Virus record (IMG/VR): IMGVR_UViG_3300042010_000064
Coordinates: 1 to 27,007 of that record
Length of the DNA stretch: 27,007 nucleotides
Reading direction: 5' to 3' (one strand)
From: a virus
Position numbers and translations under genes: made by a program. How positions within the stretch are numbered: position 1 is the stretch's first letter; each line of letters starts with the position of its first letter. The notes below the pieces were generated by a model. The model was not told the DNA's origin. It did not search any database and saw nothing but the letters and a program-made list of their open reading frames with translations. Shown here piece by piece: positions 12,668 through 20,706 of this stretch.

Positions 12668-13291
12668 ATGCGCAAGCCCATCACGTCGATAGGGGAGATA
12701 GGCGTCTACGTCGGCGACAAAGAATATCTCTTCAGGCCTTCACTCTCCGCAATGGATTCTCTCGGTTCCCCGGCTGAGATAGTCGAGAAATTTGCGCTGT
12801 TGTTCTCTTCGCCAAAGATAAACCCTATCTGGCCTATCCAGGCATACAGAGCCTGGGAGCGTGAAGTTATCGCTACGGCATATGACGTGCTGATGGCTTG
12901 CTGTGATGACGATGTTACGCCGCTGCTAGGTCATATGGGCAGTAAGTGGGGATCGTTCGTGCCTGGCGCTATGCCTTCGATGGATATGATCTATCTGGCG
13001 CGCTCACTGATGAACGACGGAATTATCGGCCTGAAACCAGAAGGCCTATTAGCCAAGCCGAAAGAAGAGTACACGCCTAAATTCCAGGCTCGCGAATTTG
13101 TGGCGCAAGCAGTCGCGCATCTTGGCATGTCTAGCGACGCCGCTTGGAATTTGACCATGACCGAGTTCGCCGGGGCTATGCAATCGAAATTCGGCAAACC
13201 AGAAACATTGCCAAGCCTTGATGAGCACGACGACGCAATGGCTCGCCTCGCAGAAATCAACAGATTGAGACAGTATCAGGTGAACAAATGA
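12668..13291 (+). CDS. putative tail assembly chaperone
   Basis: The product has 207 residues from ATG 12668. An earlier in-frame ATG at 12632 overlaps the promoter -10, so it would not be on the transcript; only a weak ATGGAC precedes 12668. The protein has a small N-terminal beta part (GEIGVYVGDKEYLFRPS), a long helical middle (QAYRAWEREVIATAYDVLMA) and a C-terminal AWNLTMTEFAGAMQSKFGK block like the T part of GT-type chaperones. It lies directly upstream of the tape measure gene, with an ATGA overlap. DUF6246-type proteins in other phages look similar. No slippery heptamer with an alternate frame is seen, so one full-length product is expected. Confidence 0.65.
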   Translation: MRKPITSIGEIGVYVGDKEYLFRPSLSAMDSLGSPAEIVEKFALLFSSPKINPIWPIQAYRAWEREVIATAYDVLMACCDDDVTPLLGHMGSKWGSFVPGAMPSMDMIYLARSLMNDGIIGLKPEGLLAKPKEEYTPKFQAREFVAQAVAHLGMSSDAAWNLTMTEFAGAMQSKFGKPETLPSLDEHDDAMARLAEINRLRQYQVNK

Positions 13292-16200
13292 GCAACCTCG
13301 GCACCATCACTTACACCACGAATATCGAGACTGCTCAGCTTGTTTCGAGTACGAAGGTTGCCGATAAGCAGCTTGACGGTCTTCAGCAGTCATTTGACAA
13401 GACAGACAAGGCGTCCCAGCAGCTTGGTGGCGGCCTAAGCAAGCTTGCTACATCTATTGCTGGCGTCATGTCTATTGCTGCTGTGGTCAATGAGTTTAAA
13501 AAAGCCATTGCCGTGACGATGGAGTTTAACGCTACCATCTCCAACCTGTCTGCCCTGACTGGTGCGGTCGGTAAGGATCTGGCTGTGTTCCGCCAGGCCG
13601 CCATCGACATTGGCGGATCAACCTCTCTCAGCGCCACTCAAGCCGCAGAGGCGATGAAGCTGATTGGCTCTGCATCTCCAGAGCTGCTTAAGTCTGCTGA
13701 CGCTCTAAAGGCTGTTACACAGCAGGCAGTTACTCTTGCTGAAGCTGCTGGCAGTACACTCCCTGAAGCTGCCGCAGCCGTTACCGGCGCGCTTAACCAA
13801 TTCCAGCTGGGAGCAGATCAGGCTGGCCGAGTGATTAACGTTCTGGCGGCAGGCGCAAAAGAAGGCGCGTCAGAAATTACCGACACTGTTGCGGCCATGA
13901 AAGAGGCTGGCGTAGTAGCTGCTCAAAGCGGAGTCAAGTTCGAGCAGTTCAACGGCGCGGTACAGGCTTTGGCTCAGGGACAGATTAAGGCTAGCGAGGC
14001 CGGCACCGGTCTTCGCAACATCTTGACCATCCTAAACACTCAAGCAAAAAGCGAATTCAAGCCATCAGTTGTTGGGCTTTCTGCCGCTCTTGCTAACCTT
14101 GAGAAAGCAGGGCTTGACGATACTCAGATGGTCAAGCTGTTTGGTCGCGAGAACATTACCGCAGCTAAAGTCCTTTTGCAGTTCCGTGGCACGATGGACA
14201 ATGTAACTACCGCCATTACTGGCACGTCTGAGGCTTACAAGCAGGCAGCCATCAATCAGGACAACCTGAAAGGTGATGTTGCAAACCTTTCTAGCGCCTT
14301 CGAAACGTTGCAAATCACTATTGGCGACCTGTCTGACTCAACTCTTCGCGACCTAACCAAGCAACTGACTGGCGTACTGTCTAGCTTCAGCAGTGATAGC
14401 GGCGCGCTCGCCACTTTCTTTGATACGGCTGGCACCGCTGCGTTGTCGTTTGCCGCAGTCATCACTGGCCGCGTTGTAACTGGGCTGGTTGGTTATGCCT
14501 CTGCTCAAGCCGCAGCCGTCAAAGCTACATTCGACCAAGTAGCTGCGGCTCAGTCAGCAGCCAGTGCAAATCTTATGCTAGCCAAGTCTGAAGACGCAGC
14601 AGCACAAGCAGCACTGGCGAAAGAGAAGGCTATTAAATTAGCGAACACCGGCATGATGCTTGGTTCTTCCGGCACAGACAGGCTTGCAGAAGCAGAGGCG
14701 AGAGCGGTAGTTGCAACGACTAACCTGAACTCGGCTATGGCTGCAAGCTCTGGAGTTGCTACCAAGTCGGCAGCGGCTATCGGGGTTCTCAGAAAGGCGA
14801 CATCGTTCCTTGGGGGGCCGCTTGGCGTTTTCCTTCTTGCGGCTACCGCCGTATCCGTATTCAGCAAAGAATCGGCAAAGGCTCGAGTAGAGGTTGACGC
14901 GCTTAATGGCTCACTTGAAACGCTGTCTTTCAACCAGTTGTCGCGATCTGCACAGGAAGTACAGGGCCAGATAGTTGATCTGAATGGACAGCTTGGCGAG
15001 GCTCGAAACAACTTTAACAGCCTGTCAAGCGACAAGGCTGTTATGTCTTCTGATGCGTTTGCAAAGAAGCAAACAGACGTAAGGGCCGCGCTTGATGATG
15101 TAACAAAAGCAATCGATCTTCGCAAAAAACGCCTAGAGGAAATCGCAGCAGCGCAAGATAAGATTACCAACAAGGCTCCTGTAGCAGCGAAAGACCCTGA
15201 AATCAAAAAGGTTGTTTCGACAACATCCGAAGACGGGCAGAAAGAACTTGCAACGTTAAGAGAGCAGTTGGCTCTGTCTAAGCTGACTGGCGAGGCAAAA
15301 GCCAAGCTACAGGCAATTCAAAAGCTAGGCAGCACAGCAACTGAGCAAGAAAAGAACGAGGCCGCAGCGCTCGGCGCGGAAATTTACAAGCTAGAAACGG
15401 CAGTCAAAACTCTTGCGACCACCAATAAAAAGCAAAAGACTGACGCTGAGCAGCTTGCAAAGCGAGCCGCGCAGGAAGAAAAGAAAGGCATTGAGAGCAA
15501 CCTTGAAGCCTTTACAAAACTTGGCGCCGAACTGGCTAGCGTCGGGCAATCTGCACGAGAACTTGCACAGGATCAGGCTCAGTTAACTCTGAATAAATAC
15601 GCTACTCCTGAACAGATCCAGTCTATTCGAGACATTGCCGGCGCATTCTATGATGCGAAGACTGCAAAGGATACGCTCGCTCGCGTGGACCCAGCAGCGA
15701 ATGCTACACAAGGTTTTCAGCAGCAGCTAAAAGACCTTCAAGCAGTCAACGATATGAAGCTGCTGAGCGATACCGACTATCTGGCGCTTAAGGAACAAGC
15801 CGAGACCGACTATAACGCCCGCATGATGGAGATAGAAACGCAGCGTTTTGCCGCGCAGTCAGCAGGAAACCAGGCACTGATAGACGGGCTTGATGCATTT
15901 GGGCAGTCGGGCACGCAAGCTTTGGGCGGACTGCTCTCTGGAACCATGAGCCTCCAAGACGCGATGGGCAATGTTGCTAACACCGTGCTTAATTCCGTAA
16001 TTGGTTCGTTCGTTCAGGCTGGCGTTGAATGGGTTAAGCAGCAGTTCGTAATGCAAGCCGCAACCCAGGCTACCAAGGCCGCAGAGATTGGTGGCATTGG
16101 TGCCGTAGCAGCAGCTCAGGCCGGCGCTACTGGTGCAATCGCGGCAACCACTACAGCTACGGCGGCAACCACTGGTACGGCTGTGGCGTCGTCTATGGCT

Positions 16201-16644
16201 CCTGCTGCTGGCCTGTCATCTATTGCTTCGTTCGGTGGCGCCGCTGTGGTCGGTGGCGCCGCTCTGTTGGCGACCATGGCGCTCGCTAGTTCGTTTGGCG
16301 GTGGTCGCCTGAATGGTGGCCCGGTAAGCGCCGGCAACATGCACCGCGTTAACGAGAACGGCAAACCTGAGATCTTCAACGCGGCAAACGGTCGTCAGTA
16401 CATGATGCCCAATACCAGAGGCGAGGTTGTATCTAACAAAGATGCAACTGCTGGTGGTGGCGGATCTGCGCCGCCAGTTATCAATATCAACAACTATTCC
16501 GGCCAAGCAGCAACAACCGCTAGCAAGTTCAGCGAGGCTGATAAGCGCTGGGTCGTGGATGTTATTGTTGGTGACATGCAAGGCGGCGGTACTTCTGGCC
16601 GCACTGTCAACCAAATCACCGGAACCAAGAGGGCTGGCAGTTGA
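13288..16644 (+). CDS. tail tape measure protein
   Basis: The product has 1118 residues. It sets tail length and is threaded inside the tail. The N-terminal 250 residues follow the TP901/PhageMin_Tail pattern: FNATISNLSALTGAVGKDL, GGSTSLSATQAAEAMKLIGS, then AGSTLPEAAAAVTGALNQF and AAQSGVKFEQFNGAVQALAQ. A long helical middle with repeated coiled-coil stretches spans about residues 530-830. A hydrophobic Ala/Gly-rich segment near 960-1030 (GGAAVVGGAALLATMALASS) could insert into the host membrane. The C-terminal RVNENGKPEIFNAANGRQYM is a common tape-measure ending. Its stop overlaps the next start (TTGA). The length implies a long flexible tail. Confidence 0.92.
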   Translation: MSNLGTITYTTNIETAQLVSSTKVADKQLDGLQQSFDKTDKASQQLGGGLSKLATSIAGVMSIAAVVNEFKKAIAVTMEFNATISNLSALTGAVGKDLAVFRQAAIDIGGSTSLSATQAAEAMKLIGSASPELLKSADALKAVTQQAVTLAEAAGSTLPEAAAAVTGALNQFQLGADQAGRVINVLAAGAKEGASEITDTVAAMKEAGVVAAQSGVKFEQFNGAVQALAQGQIKASEAGTGLRNILTILNTQAKSEFKPSVVGLSAALANLEKAGLDDTQMVKLFGRENITAAKVLLQFRGTMDNVTTAITGTSEAYKQAAINQDNLKGDVANLSSAFETLQITIGDLSDSTLRDLTKQLTGVLSSFSSDSGALATFFDTAGTAALSFAAVITGRVVTGLVGYASAQAAAVKATFDQVAAAQSAASANLMLAKSEDAAAQAALAKEKAIKLANTGMMLGSSGTDRLAEAEARAVVATTNLNSAMAASSGVATKSAAAIGVLRKATSFLGGPLGVFLLAATAVSVFSKESAKARVEVDALNGSLETLSFNQLSRSAQEVQGQIVDLNGQLGEARNNFNSLSSDKAVMSSDAFAKKQTDVRAALDDVTKAIDLRKKRLEEIAAAQDKITNKAPVAAKDPEIKKVVSTTSEDGQKELATLREQLALSKLTGEAKAKLQAIQKLGSTATEQEKNEAAALGAEIYKLETAVKTLATTNKKQKTDAEQLAKRAAQEEKKGIESNLEAFTKLGAELASVGQSARELAQDQAQLTLNKYATPEQIQSIRDIAGAFYDAKTAKDTLARVDPAANATQGFQQQLKDLQAVNDMKLLSDTDYLALKEQAETDYNARMMEIETQRFAAQSAGNQALIDGLDAFGQSGTQALGGLLSGTMSLQDAMGNVANTVLNSVIGSFVQAGVEWVKQQFVMQAATQATKAAEIGGIGAVAAAQAGATGAIAATTTATAATTGTAVASSMAPAAGLSSIASFGGAAVVGGAALLATMALASSFGGGRLNGGPVSAGNMHRVNENGKPEIFNAANGRQYMMPNTRGEVVSNKDATAGGGGSAPPVININNYSGQAATTASKFSEADKRWVVDVIVGDMQGGGTSGRTVNQITGTKRAGS

Positions 16645-17129
16645 GTATTCTAGATATTGTTCGGGCTAGCGGCGGGCCTGATTGCATTATTCCGACTTTG
16701 GAGTTGTCTTGTCCTGTATGGACGGCATCGCTATTCATATGTGCAGGCTACGAAGACATCACGGCAGTAACTGAGCTTGGCGCAACTGTTACATTCTTGG
16801 CGGCTGGTATTGACGTATCGCTGCCAAAGAAGAACAACGACGGAACTCAGAAGCTGTTGTTCGCTATTGACAACGTTCGCGGTGATGCTCAGGCGCTTAT
16901 TGATCAGGCTCAGGCAGTTGATGCGCGGATTACTATCACTTACCGTACTTACTTGGCGTCGGACCTTTCGGCTCCAGCAGAGAAGCCATATCGAATGACA
17001 TGCATCAGTGCGACCATGAAAGGGCCCACTGTCGAGATTAGCGCAGGTTACTTCGACATGATCAATGCTTCGTGGCCGCGTGATGTTTATACTGCTGATT
17101 TCGCCCCCGGTATACGCTATATCTCATGA
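16641..17129 (+). CDS. tail-tip protein, DUF1833-like
   Basis: The product has 162 residues from TTG 16641, which overlaps the tape measure stop (TTGA). It is beta-rich: TLELSCPVWTASLFICAGYE, ATVTFLAAGIDVSLPK, FAIDNVRGDAQALIDQAQAV, ARITITYRTYLASD and YRMTCISATMKGPTVEISAGYFDMINASWP. This resembles DUF1833 tail proteins that occupy the lambda M/L place between tape measure and the NlpC peptidase. Its likely role is in the ring at the tip around the tape measure. The unusual TTG start is supported by the overlap and by full-length match to the expected domain. Confidence 0.75.
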   Translation: MSILDIVRASGGPDCIIPTLELSCPVWTASLFICAGYEDITAVTELGATVTFLAAGIDVSLPKKNNDGTQKLLFAIDNVRGDAQALIDQAQAVDARITITYRTYLASDLSAPAEKPYRMTCISATMKGPTVEISAGYFDMINASWPRDVYTADFAPGIRYIS

Positions 17130-17527
17130 TCGAAAAATACCTATCAATTCCCTATGTTGATGGCGGCCGGTCCATGGAAGGACTGGATTGTTACGGGCTG
17201 CTTATCAGGATCAGAGAAGAGCTAGGATTAACTGCACCTCCAAATGTAGGCAGCATCACGCGCCATAATGTTATTGGGATGCAGCATCGATATTCAGAGA
17301 CTGTCGGCCAACTAGAAGAATGCCAGCCTGAAGTCGGTGCAATTGCAGGCGTATTCCGTAACAAGGCGCTGATCCATGTCGGAGTTGTGGTAAGCATCGA
17401 TGGTAGACTATCGGTACTAGAAACCAATCCTAAATCTGGACCTCGCTGGCTAAGAGTTCGCGAGTTTCAAGATCAATACGCCAAGGTCATCTTCTATCGT
17501 GATAGACATTTTTCCGAATCATCTTGA
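17126..17527 (+). CDS. NlpC/P60-family tail-tip peptidase
   Basis: The product has 133 residues. NlpC/P60 enzymes cut peptide bonds in peptidoglycan. Catalytic residues are visible: Cys22 in GLDCYGLLIRI (family D-C-x-G/S), His84 in ALIHVGVVV (family H-v/a-g/a) and a third polar residue near LETNPKSGPRW at 98-108. It matches the lambda gpK peptidase place, between the tip protein and the central hub. It begins at an ATGA overlap. The next gene starts 29 bases before its end, in another frame. Confidence 0.85.
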   Translation: MIEKYLSIPYVDGGRSMEGLDCYGLLIRIREELGLTAPPNVGSITRHNVIGMQHRYSETVGQLEECQPEVGAIAGVFRNKALIHVGVVVSIDGRLSVLETNPKSGPRWLRVREFQDQYAKVIFYRDRHFSESS

Positions 17528-20177
17528 CGGTGGGCCTTGCGAGACTGCATATACCGAACGGCGCATGACTATCGCTGCGTGGCTCGATAGTTATACGAAG
17601 GACGGTTACAAAGACGGCGACCATATGCCGATCAGCGTGAAGGTTGAAGGCGAGATCGTTGATAAGTGCGACTGGTCAACCTTCGTATTCAAGCCTTCCG
17701 ATTACGTAGAAATCCGAATTGAACCAAAAGGAACCGATCCGTTCTCGATGGCTGTTGCTATCGTTGGCGCAGTCAAAGCGGTATTTGGCATGCTCATGCC
17801 CGCGCTACCCGGAACTCCAAAGACTCCAGGTCAAGGCGAGTCGCTGATTGAAAGCAGCGTAAAAGGCAACAAGGTAAAGCTCGGCGGCGTAATCCGCGAA
17901 TCTTTCGGCATGCAGAAAATCTATCCAGACTTTCTGGTCCCTCCGCGAAAGTATTTTAGCGGCCCTCGAACACAGTGGACAGAATTGTTCATGTGTATCG
18001 GTAAGGGCAGCTTTGATATTCTGGCTGGAAACGTCAGGATTGGCGATACTCCATTGATCGCGCTTGGCGCTGAAGCCTCTTATCAGATCTTTGAGCCTGG
18101 CGAAATAGTCTCTGGCAACTCAGCGTCTAACAACTGGCATAACGCGGTAGAGGTTGGTTCCAGCACTACGGGCGCGGCTGGTCTTGAGCTAACATTCACG
18201 ACAGACGTTACTCCTGTGGCGTCTGCTGGTGCTTTTGTATTCTCTGGTTACACCATTAGCATTCCTACTGGTCAAGGCACATTCCCTGCCGACTGGACTG
18301 TAGGACTTGTGCTGCGCGTAGTAGCTCCATACACCTACACCGTTACAGATGGCGGCGGATCAGCTCGAGATGTCATCACCGGGACGCTAGGCATGCTCAA
18401 CCCGACTGCTGGCGACACCATCGAAGTTACTGGTAACAACGCCGGTAAATTCACCGTCAACTCCTACACGGGTGGCGGCTCTCCTAGCATGACGCTCAAC
18501 TATGAGTGGGGAGATCCTGCCAACTCCATGAACGTTGGCACCGGCCTTGCTGCTATCGGCCCTGATGGTTTGCGCTTCAGGATTGCCGCATATAGCGCTT
18601 CGTCGATCACCGTTGTTAGGCTGACATCAGCCGGCACCGATGACGCATCGTTCCCAGGCTTTGATGCGCTTACAACGTCGTCAGGCAGCGTAGCGGTCGA
18701 TGCTCTTAGTGGTTCTGGCGGGTGGCGCGGTCCGTTTCCTGCATGCCCTGAGAACGAGCTTACGTCGCTTGTTGAATTCGACATGTTTTTGCCCGAGGGC
18801 TTGACGCACGTAGGAGGAAAGGGCGATCTAAACGAGAGAACCGTTAGCTTCGAGGTTCAGTATCGTGAGGCTGGATCTTCTGGCGCCTATACATCCCAGT
18901 CATTCAGCTACACCGCCAACACTCTTGACCAAACAGGCTTTACCAGAACCATCTCGCTACCCTATCCAATGCAGCCAGAAGTGCGGATGCGCAAGACTGC
19001 ACCCGCAGAGGAAAGTATTCAAGATCACAACACCATCCAATGGTATGCATTGCGCTCGCTACTTCCTTCGCCGTCAAGCTATGCCGGCGTGACGACTCTC
19101 GCCGTCAAAGTTCAGTCGTCTGACAGAATTGCAGCGCAAACCGAAAGCCTTGTGTGGGTTATCGGGACCAGAATCCTACCGACTCGATCTGGCGGCTCGT
19201 GGACTGTGCCAATCCCGACACGGGATATTATCCCGGCGACTGCATACATCGCTAAAAGCATTGGCTATACCGACTCCGATCTAGACCTAGAGGAAATGGA
19301 TCGTCTAGATAATGTCTGGAAGGCGCGTGACGACAATTTCGACTTGCAAATAACCGACGCCAGCACTGCGAAAGATACGCTAAACGATGCTTTAGGCGCT
19401 GGATTTGCTGAGCTTGCTCTTGATCGCGGGGTGATTCGCCCTGTGCGCGATGAGCCTAGAACAACTTTCGAGCACATGTACACGCCTCAGAACATGACTG
19501 AAGGCCTGACTCGCGATGTGCAGATGCCAGGCCCTGATGACTTCGACGGTGTTGATATCTCGTACATCGACAAAGACTCTTGGGTTGAGACAGTTATCGA
19601 GTGCCGCCTTCCTGGCGATCTAGGCCGAAGAGCAGAAAAGATCAAGGCAACTGGCGTAATCGACAGAACCAAGGCGTGGCGCCTTGGCATGCGTCGTCGT
19701 CGTATCCAGCGCTATCGCCGCGACCGCTACTCATGGTCAACCGAAATGGACGCAATGAACAGCCGCTATATGTCTTACTGCATGGTTGCTGATGACGTTC
19801 CTGGCTACGGTCAAAGCGCAATGATGCTGGACTTCACTATCGGCATTGGCTATGTCTCAATTGAATCGTCCGAACCTTTAGATTGGTCTGTAGGCGGAAC
19901 TTACATGGCAGCAATTCGCAAGCAGGACGGCACAGTCTCCGGCCCATATGTAGCAACTCGAGTGGACGACTATAACTTTACGATCCCTTCTCTCGACTTC
20001 TCTCCCGATGTTAGCTGGGAATACGAGCCGCCACATATCTTGTTCGGTCCATCTACTCGCTACCACTATGCAGTTCTTGTATCCGACGTTAGTCCGTCAG
20101 GCATATCGAAATGTTCAGTAGATGGTGTGGGGTATAATAGTTTGGTATACGCATCGGACGACCAGACTGCGCCATGA
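17499..20177 (+). CDS. central tail hub/host-specificity protein (TipJ-like)
   Basis: The product has 892 residues. TipJ/lambda J-type proteins form the trimeric hub at the tail tip. The N-terminus has a small domain (RMTIAAWLDSYTKDGYKDGD, VKVEGEIVDKCDWSTFVFKP, DYVEIRIEPKGTDP) found in this type. A hydrophobic region (SMAVAIVGAVKAVFGMLMPAL) and SVKGNKVKLGGVIRESFG follow. The centre has PTRDIIPATAYIAKSIGYTD, and the C-terminal third DGVDISYIDKDSWVETVIEC with WRLGMRRRRIQRYRRDRYSW, a basic segment typical of hub proteins. It starts at GTG 17499, overlapping the peptidase gene by 29 bases. The N-terminal match supports that start over ATG 17565, although the nearest AAGG is far upstream. Confidence 0.85.
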   Translation: MIDIFPNHLDGGPCETAYTERRMTIAAWLDSYTKDGYKDGDHMPISVKVEGEIVDKCDWSTFVFKPSDYVEIRIEPKGTDPFSMAVAIVGAVKAVFGMLMPALPGTPKTPGQGESLIESSVKGNKVKLGGVIRESFGMQKIYPDFLVPPRKYFSGPRTQWTELFMCIGKGSFDILAGNVRIGDTPLIALGAEASYQIFEPGEIVSGNSASNNWHNAVEVGSSTTGAAGLELTFTTDVTPVASAGAFVFSGYTISIPTGQGTFPADWTVGLVLRVVAPYTYTVTDGGGSARDVITGTLGMLNPTAGDTIEVTGNNAGKFTVNSYTGGGSPSMTLNYEWGDPANSMNVGTGLAAIGPDGLRFRIAAYSASSITVVRLTSAGTDDASFPGFDALTTSSGSVAVDALSGSGGWRGPFPACPENELTSLVEFDMFLPEGLTHVGGKGDLNERTVSFEVQYREAGSSGAYTSQSFSYTANTLDQTGFTRTISLPYPMQPEVRMRKTAPAEESIQDHNTIQWYALRSLLPSPSSYAGVTTLAVKVQSSDRIAAQTESLVWVIGTRILPTRSGGSWTVPIPTRDIIPATAYIAKSIGYTDSDLDLEEMDRLDNVWKARDDNFDLQITDASTAKDTLNDALGAGFAELALDRGVIRPVRDEPRTTFEHMYTPQNMTEGLTRDVQMPGPDDFDGVDISYIDKDSWVETVIECRLPGDLGRRAEKIKATGVIDRTKAWRLGMRRRRIQRYRRDRYSWSTEMDAMNSRYMSYCMVADDVPGYGQSAMMLDFTIGIGYVSIESSEPLDWSVGGTYMAAIRKQDGTVSGPYVATRVDDYNFTIPSLDFSPDVSWEYEPPHILFGPSTRYHYAVLVSDVSPSGISKCSVDGVGYNSLVYASDDQTAP
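20133..20138 (+). promoter_or_regulatory. possible internal -10 element
   Basis: A perfect TATAAT lies in the end of the hub gene, 36 bases before the next start. No proper -35 or TG extension is seen. It may be a weak promoter for the last tail genes, or a chance match. Confidence 0.2.
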
Positions 20178-20701
20178 TTAAATATCCAGAAGGATTGCCA
20201 AGAGGGCTGCATTCCGGGCGAACGTACCAGACTGTTAGCCCTCTTCAGCGTTCTCAGCTTGAGAATGGTCGAGCTAGGCAGCGTCGTCGGTTCACTAATG
20301 TTCCGACAATGGCGTCTATTAACTGGATATTCAATTCTGTTGAGTCGCAGGCTTTTGAGGCGTGGTGGCGAGACTCGCTAATTGACGGCTCTCAGTGGTT
20401 CGAGTGCCCGCTAGAAACCCCTCTCGGCTACGAGATTGATTACGTAGCTAGATTTACCGATATCTACTCTGGCCCGTCTAGAGTGGGTCCGCTTCTTTGG
20501 TCGTTCTCGGCTGAGCTTGAATTAAGGGAAAGACCTGTTTTGGATGCTGGATGGGGTGAATTCCCCGAGTTTATCCTTGAGCAATCTATTTTCGACATCG
20601 CAATGAACCGCGAATGGCCCCGACAGATCAGCTATGTTCTGATGACCGAAGACGGCTACGAATTATTAACCGAAGACGGCTACGGCCTGTCAACTGAGTA
20701 A
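20174..20701 (+). CDS. tail-tip protein with TEDGY repeat tail
   Basis: The product has 175 residues and starts at an ATGA overlap with the hub gene. Residues 45-120 contain INWIFNSVESQAFEAWWRDS, LIDGSQWFECPLETPLGYEI and RVGPLLWSFSAELELRERPV, a beta-rich pattern seen in small tail proteins near the hub (roughly F-x-x-W-w, then W-F-x-x-P-L). The C-terminus has two copies of TEDGY-x-L within a LMTEDGYELLTEDGYGLSTE tail. Tails with repeated TEDG motifs are common on phage tip proteins. It most likely connects hub and spikes. The position between hub and the two spikes is the main evidence. Confidence 0.65.
   Translation: MIKYPEGLPRGLHSGRTYQTVSPLQRSQLENGRARQRRRFTNVPTMASINWIFNSVESQAFEAWWRDSLIDGSQWFECPLETPLGYEIDYVARFTDIYSGPSRVGPLLWSFSAELELRERPVLDAGWGEFPEFILEQSIFDIAMNREWPRQISYVLMTEDGYELLTEDGYGLSTE
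20645..20684 (+). repeat. tandem 16-base direct repeat encoding TEDGY
   Basis: ACCGAAGACGGCTACG occurs at 20645-20660 and again at 20669-20684 (period 24 bases, eight codons). It lies in the last codons of the tip protein and can expand or contract in whole-codon steps without a frameshift. Confidence 0.85.
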
Positions 20702-20706
20702 AATAC

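Noticed and set aside
14550-15305. 251-residue minus-strand frame inside the tape measure gene
   Set aside because: Opposite a well-supported gene, with low-complexity Ser/Ala composition and no ribosome binding site.
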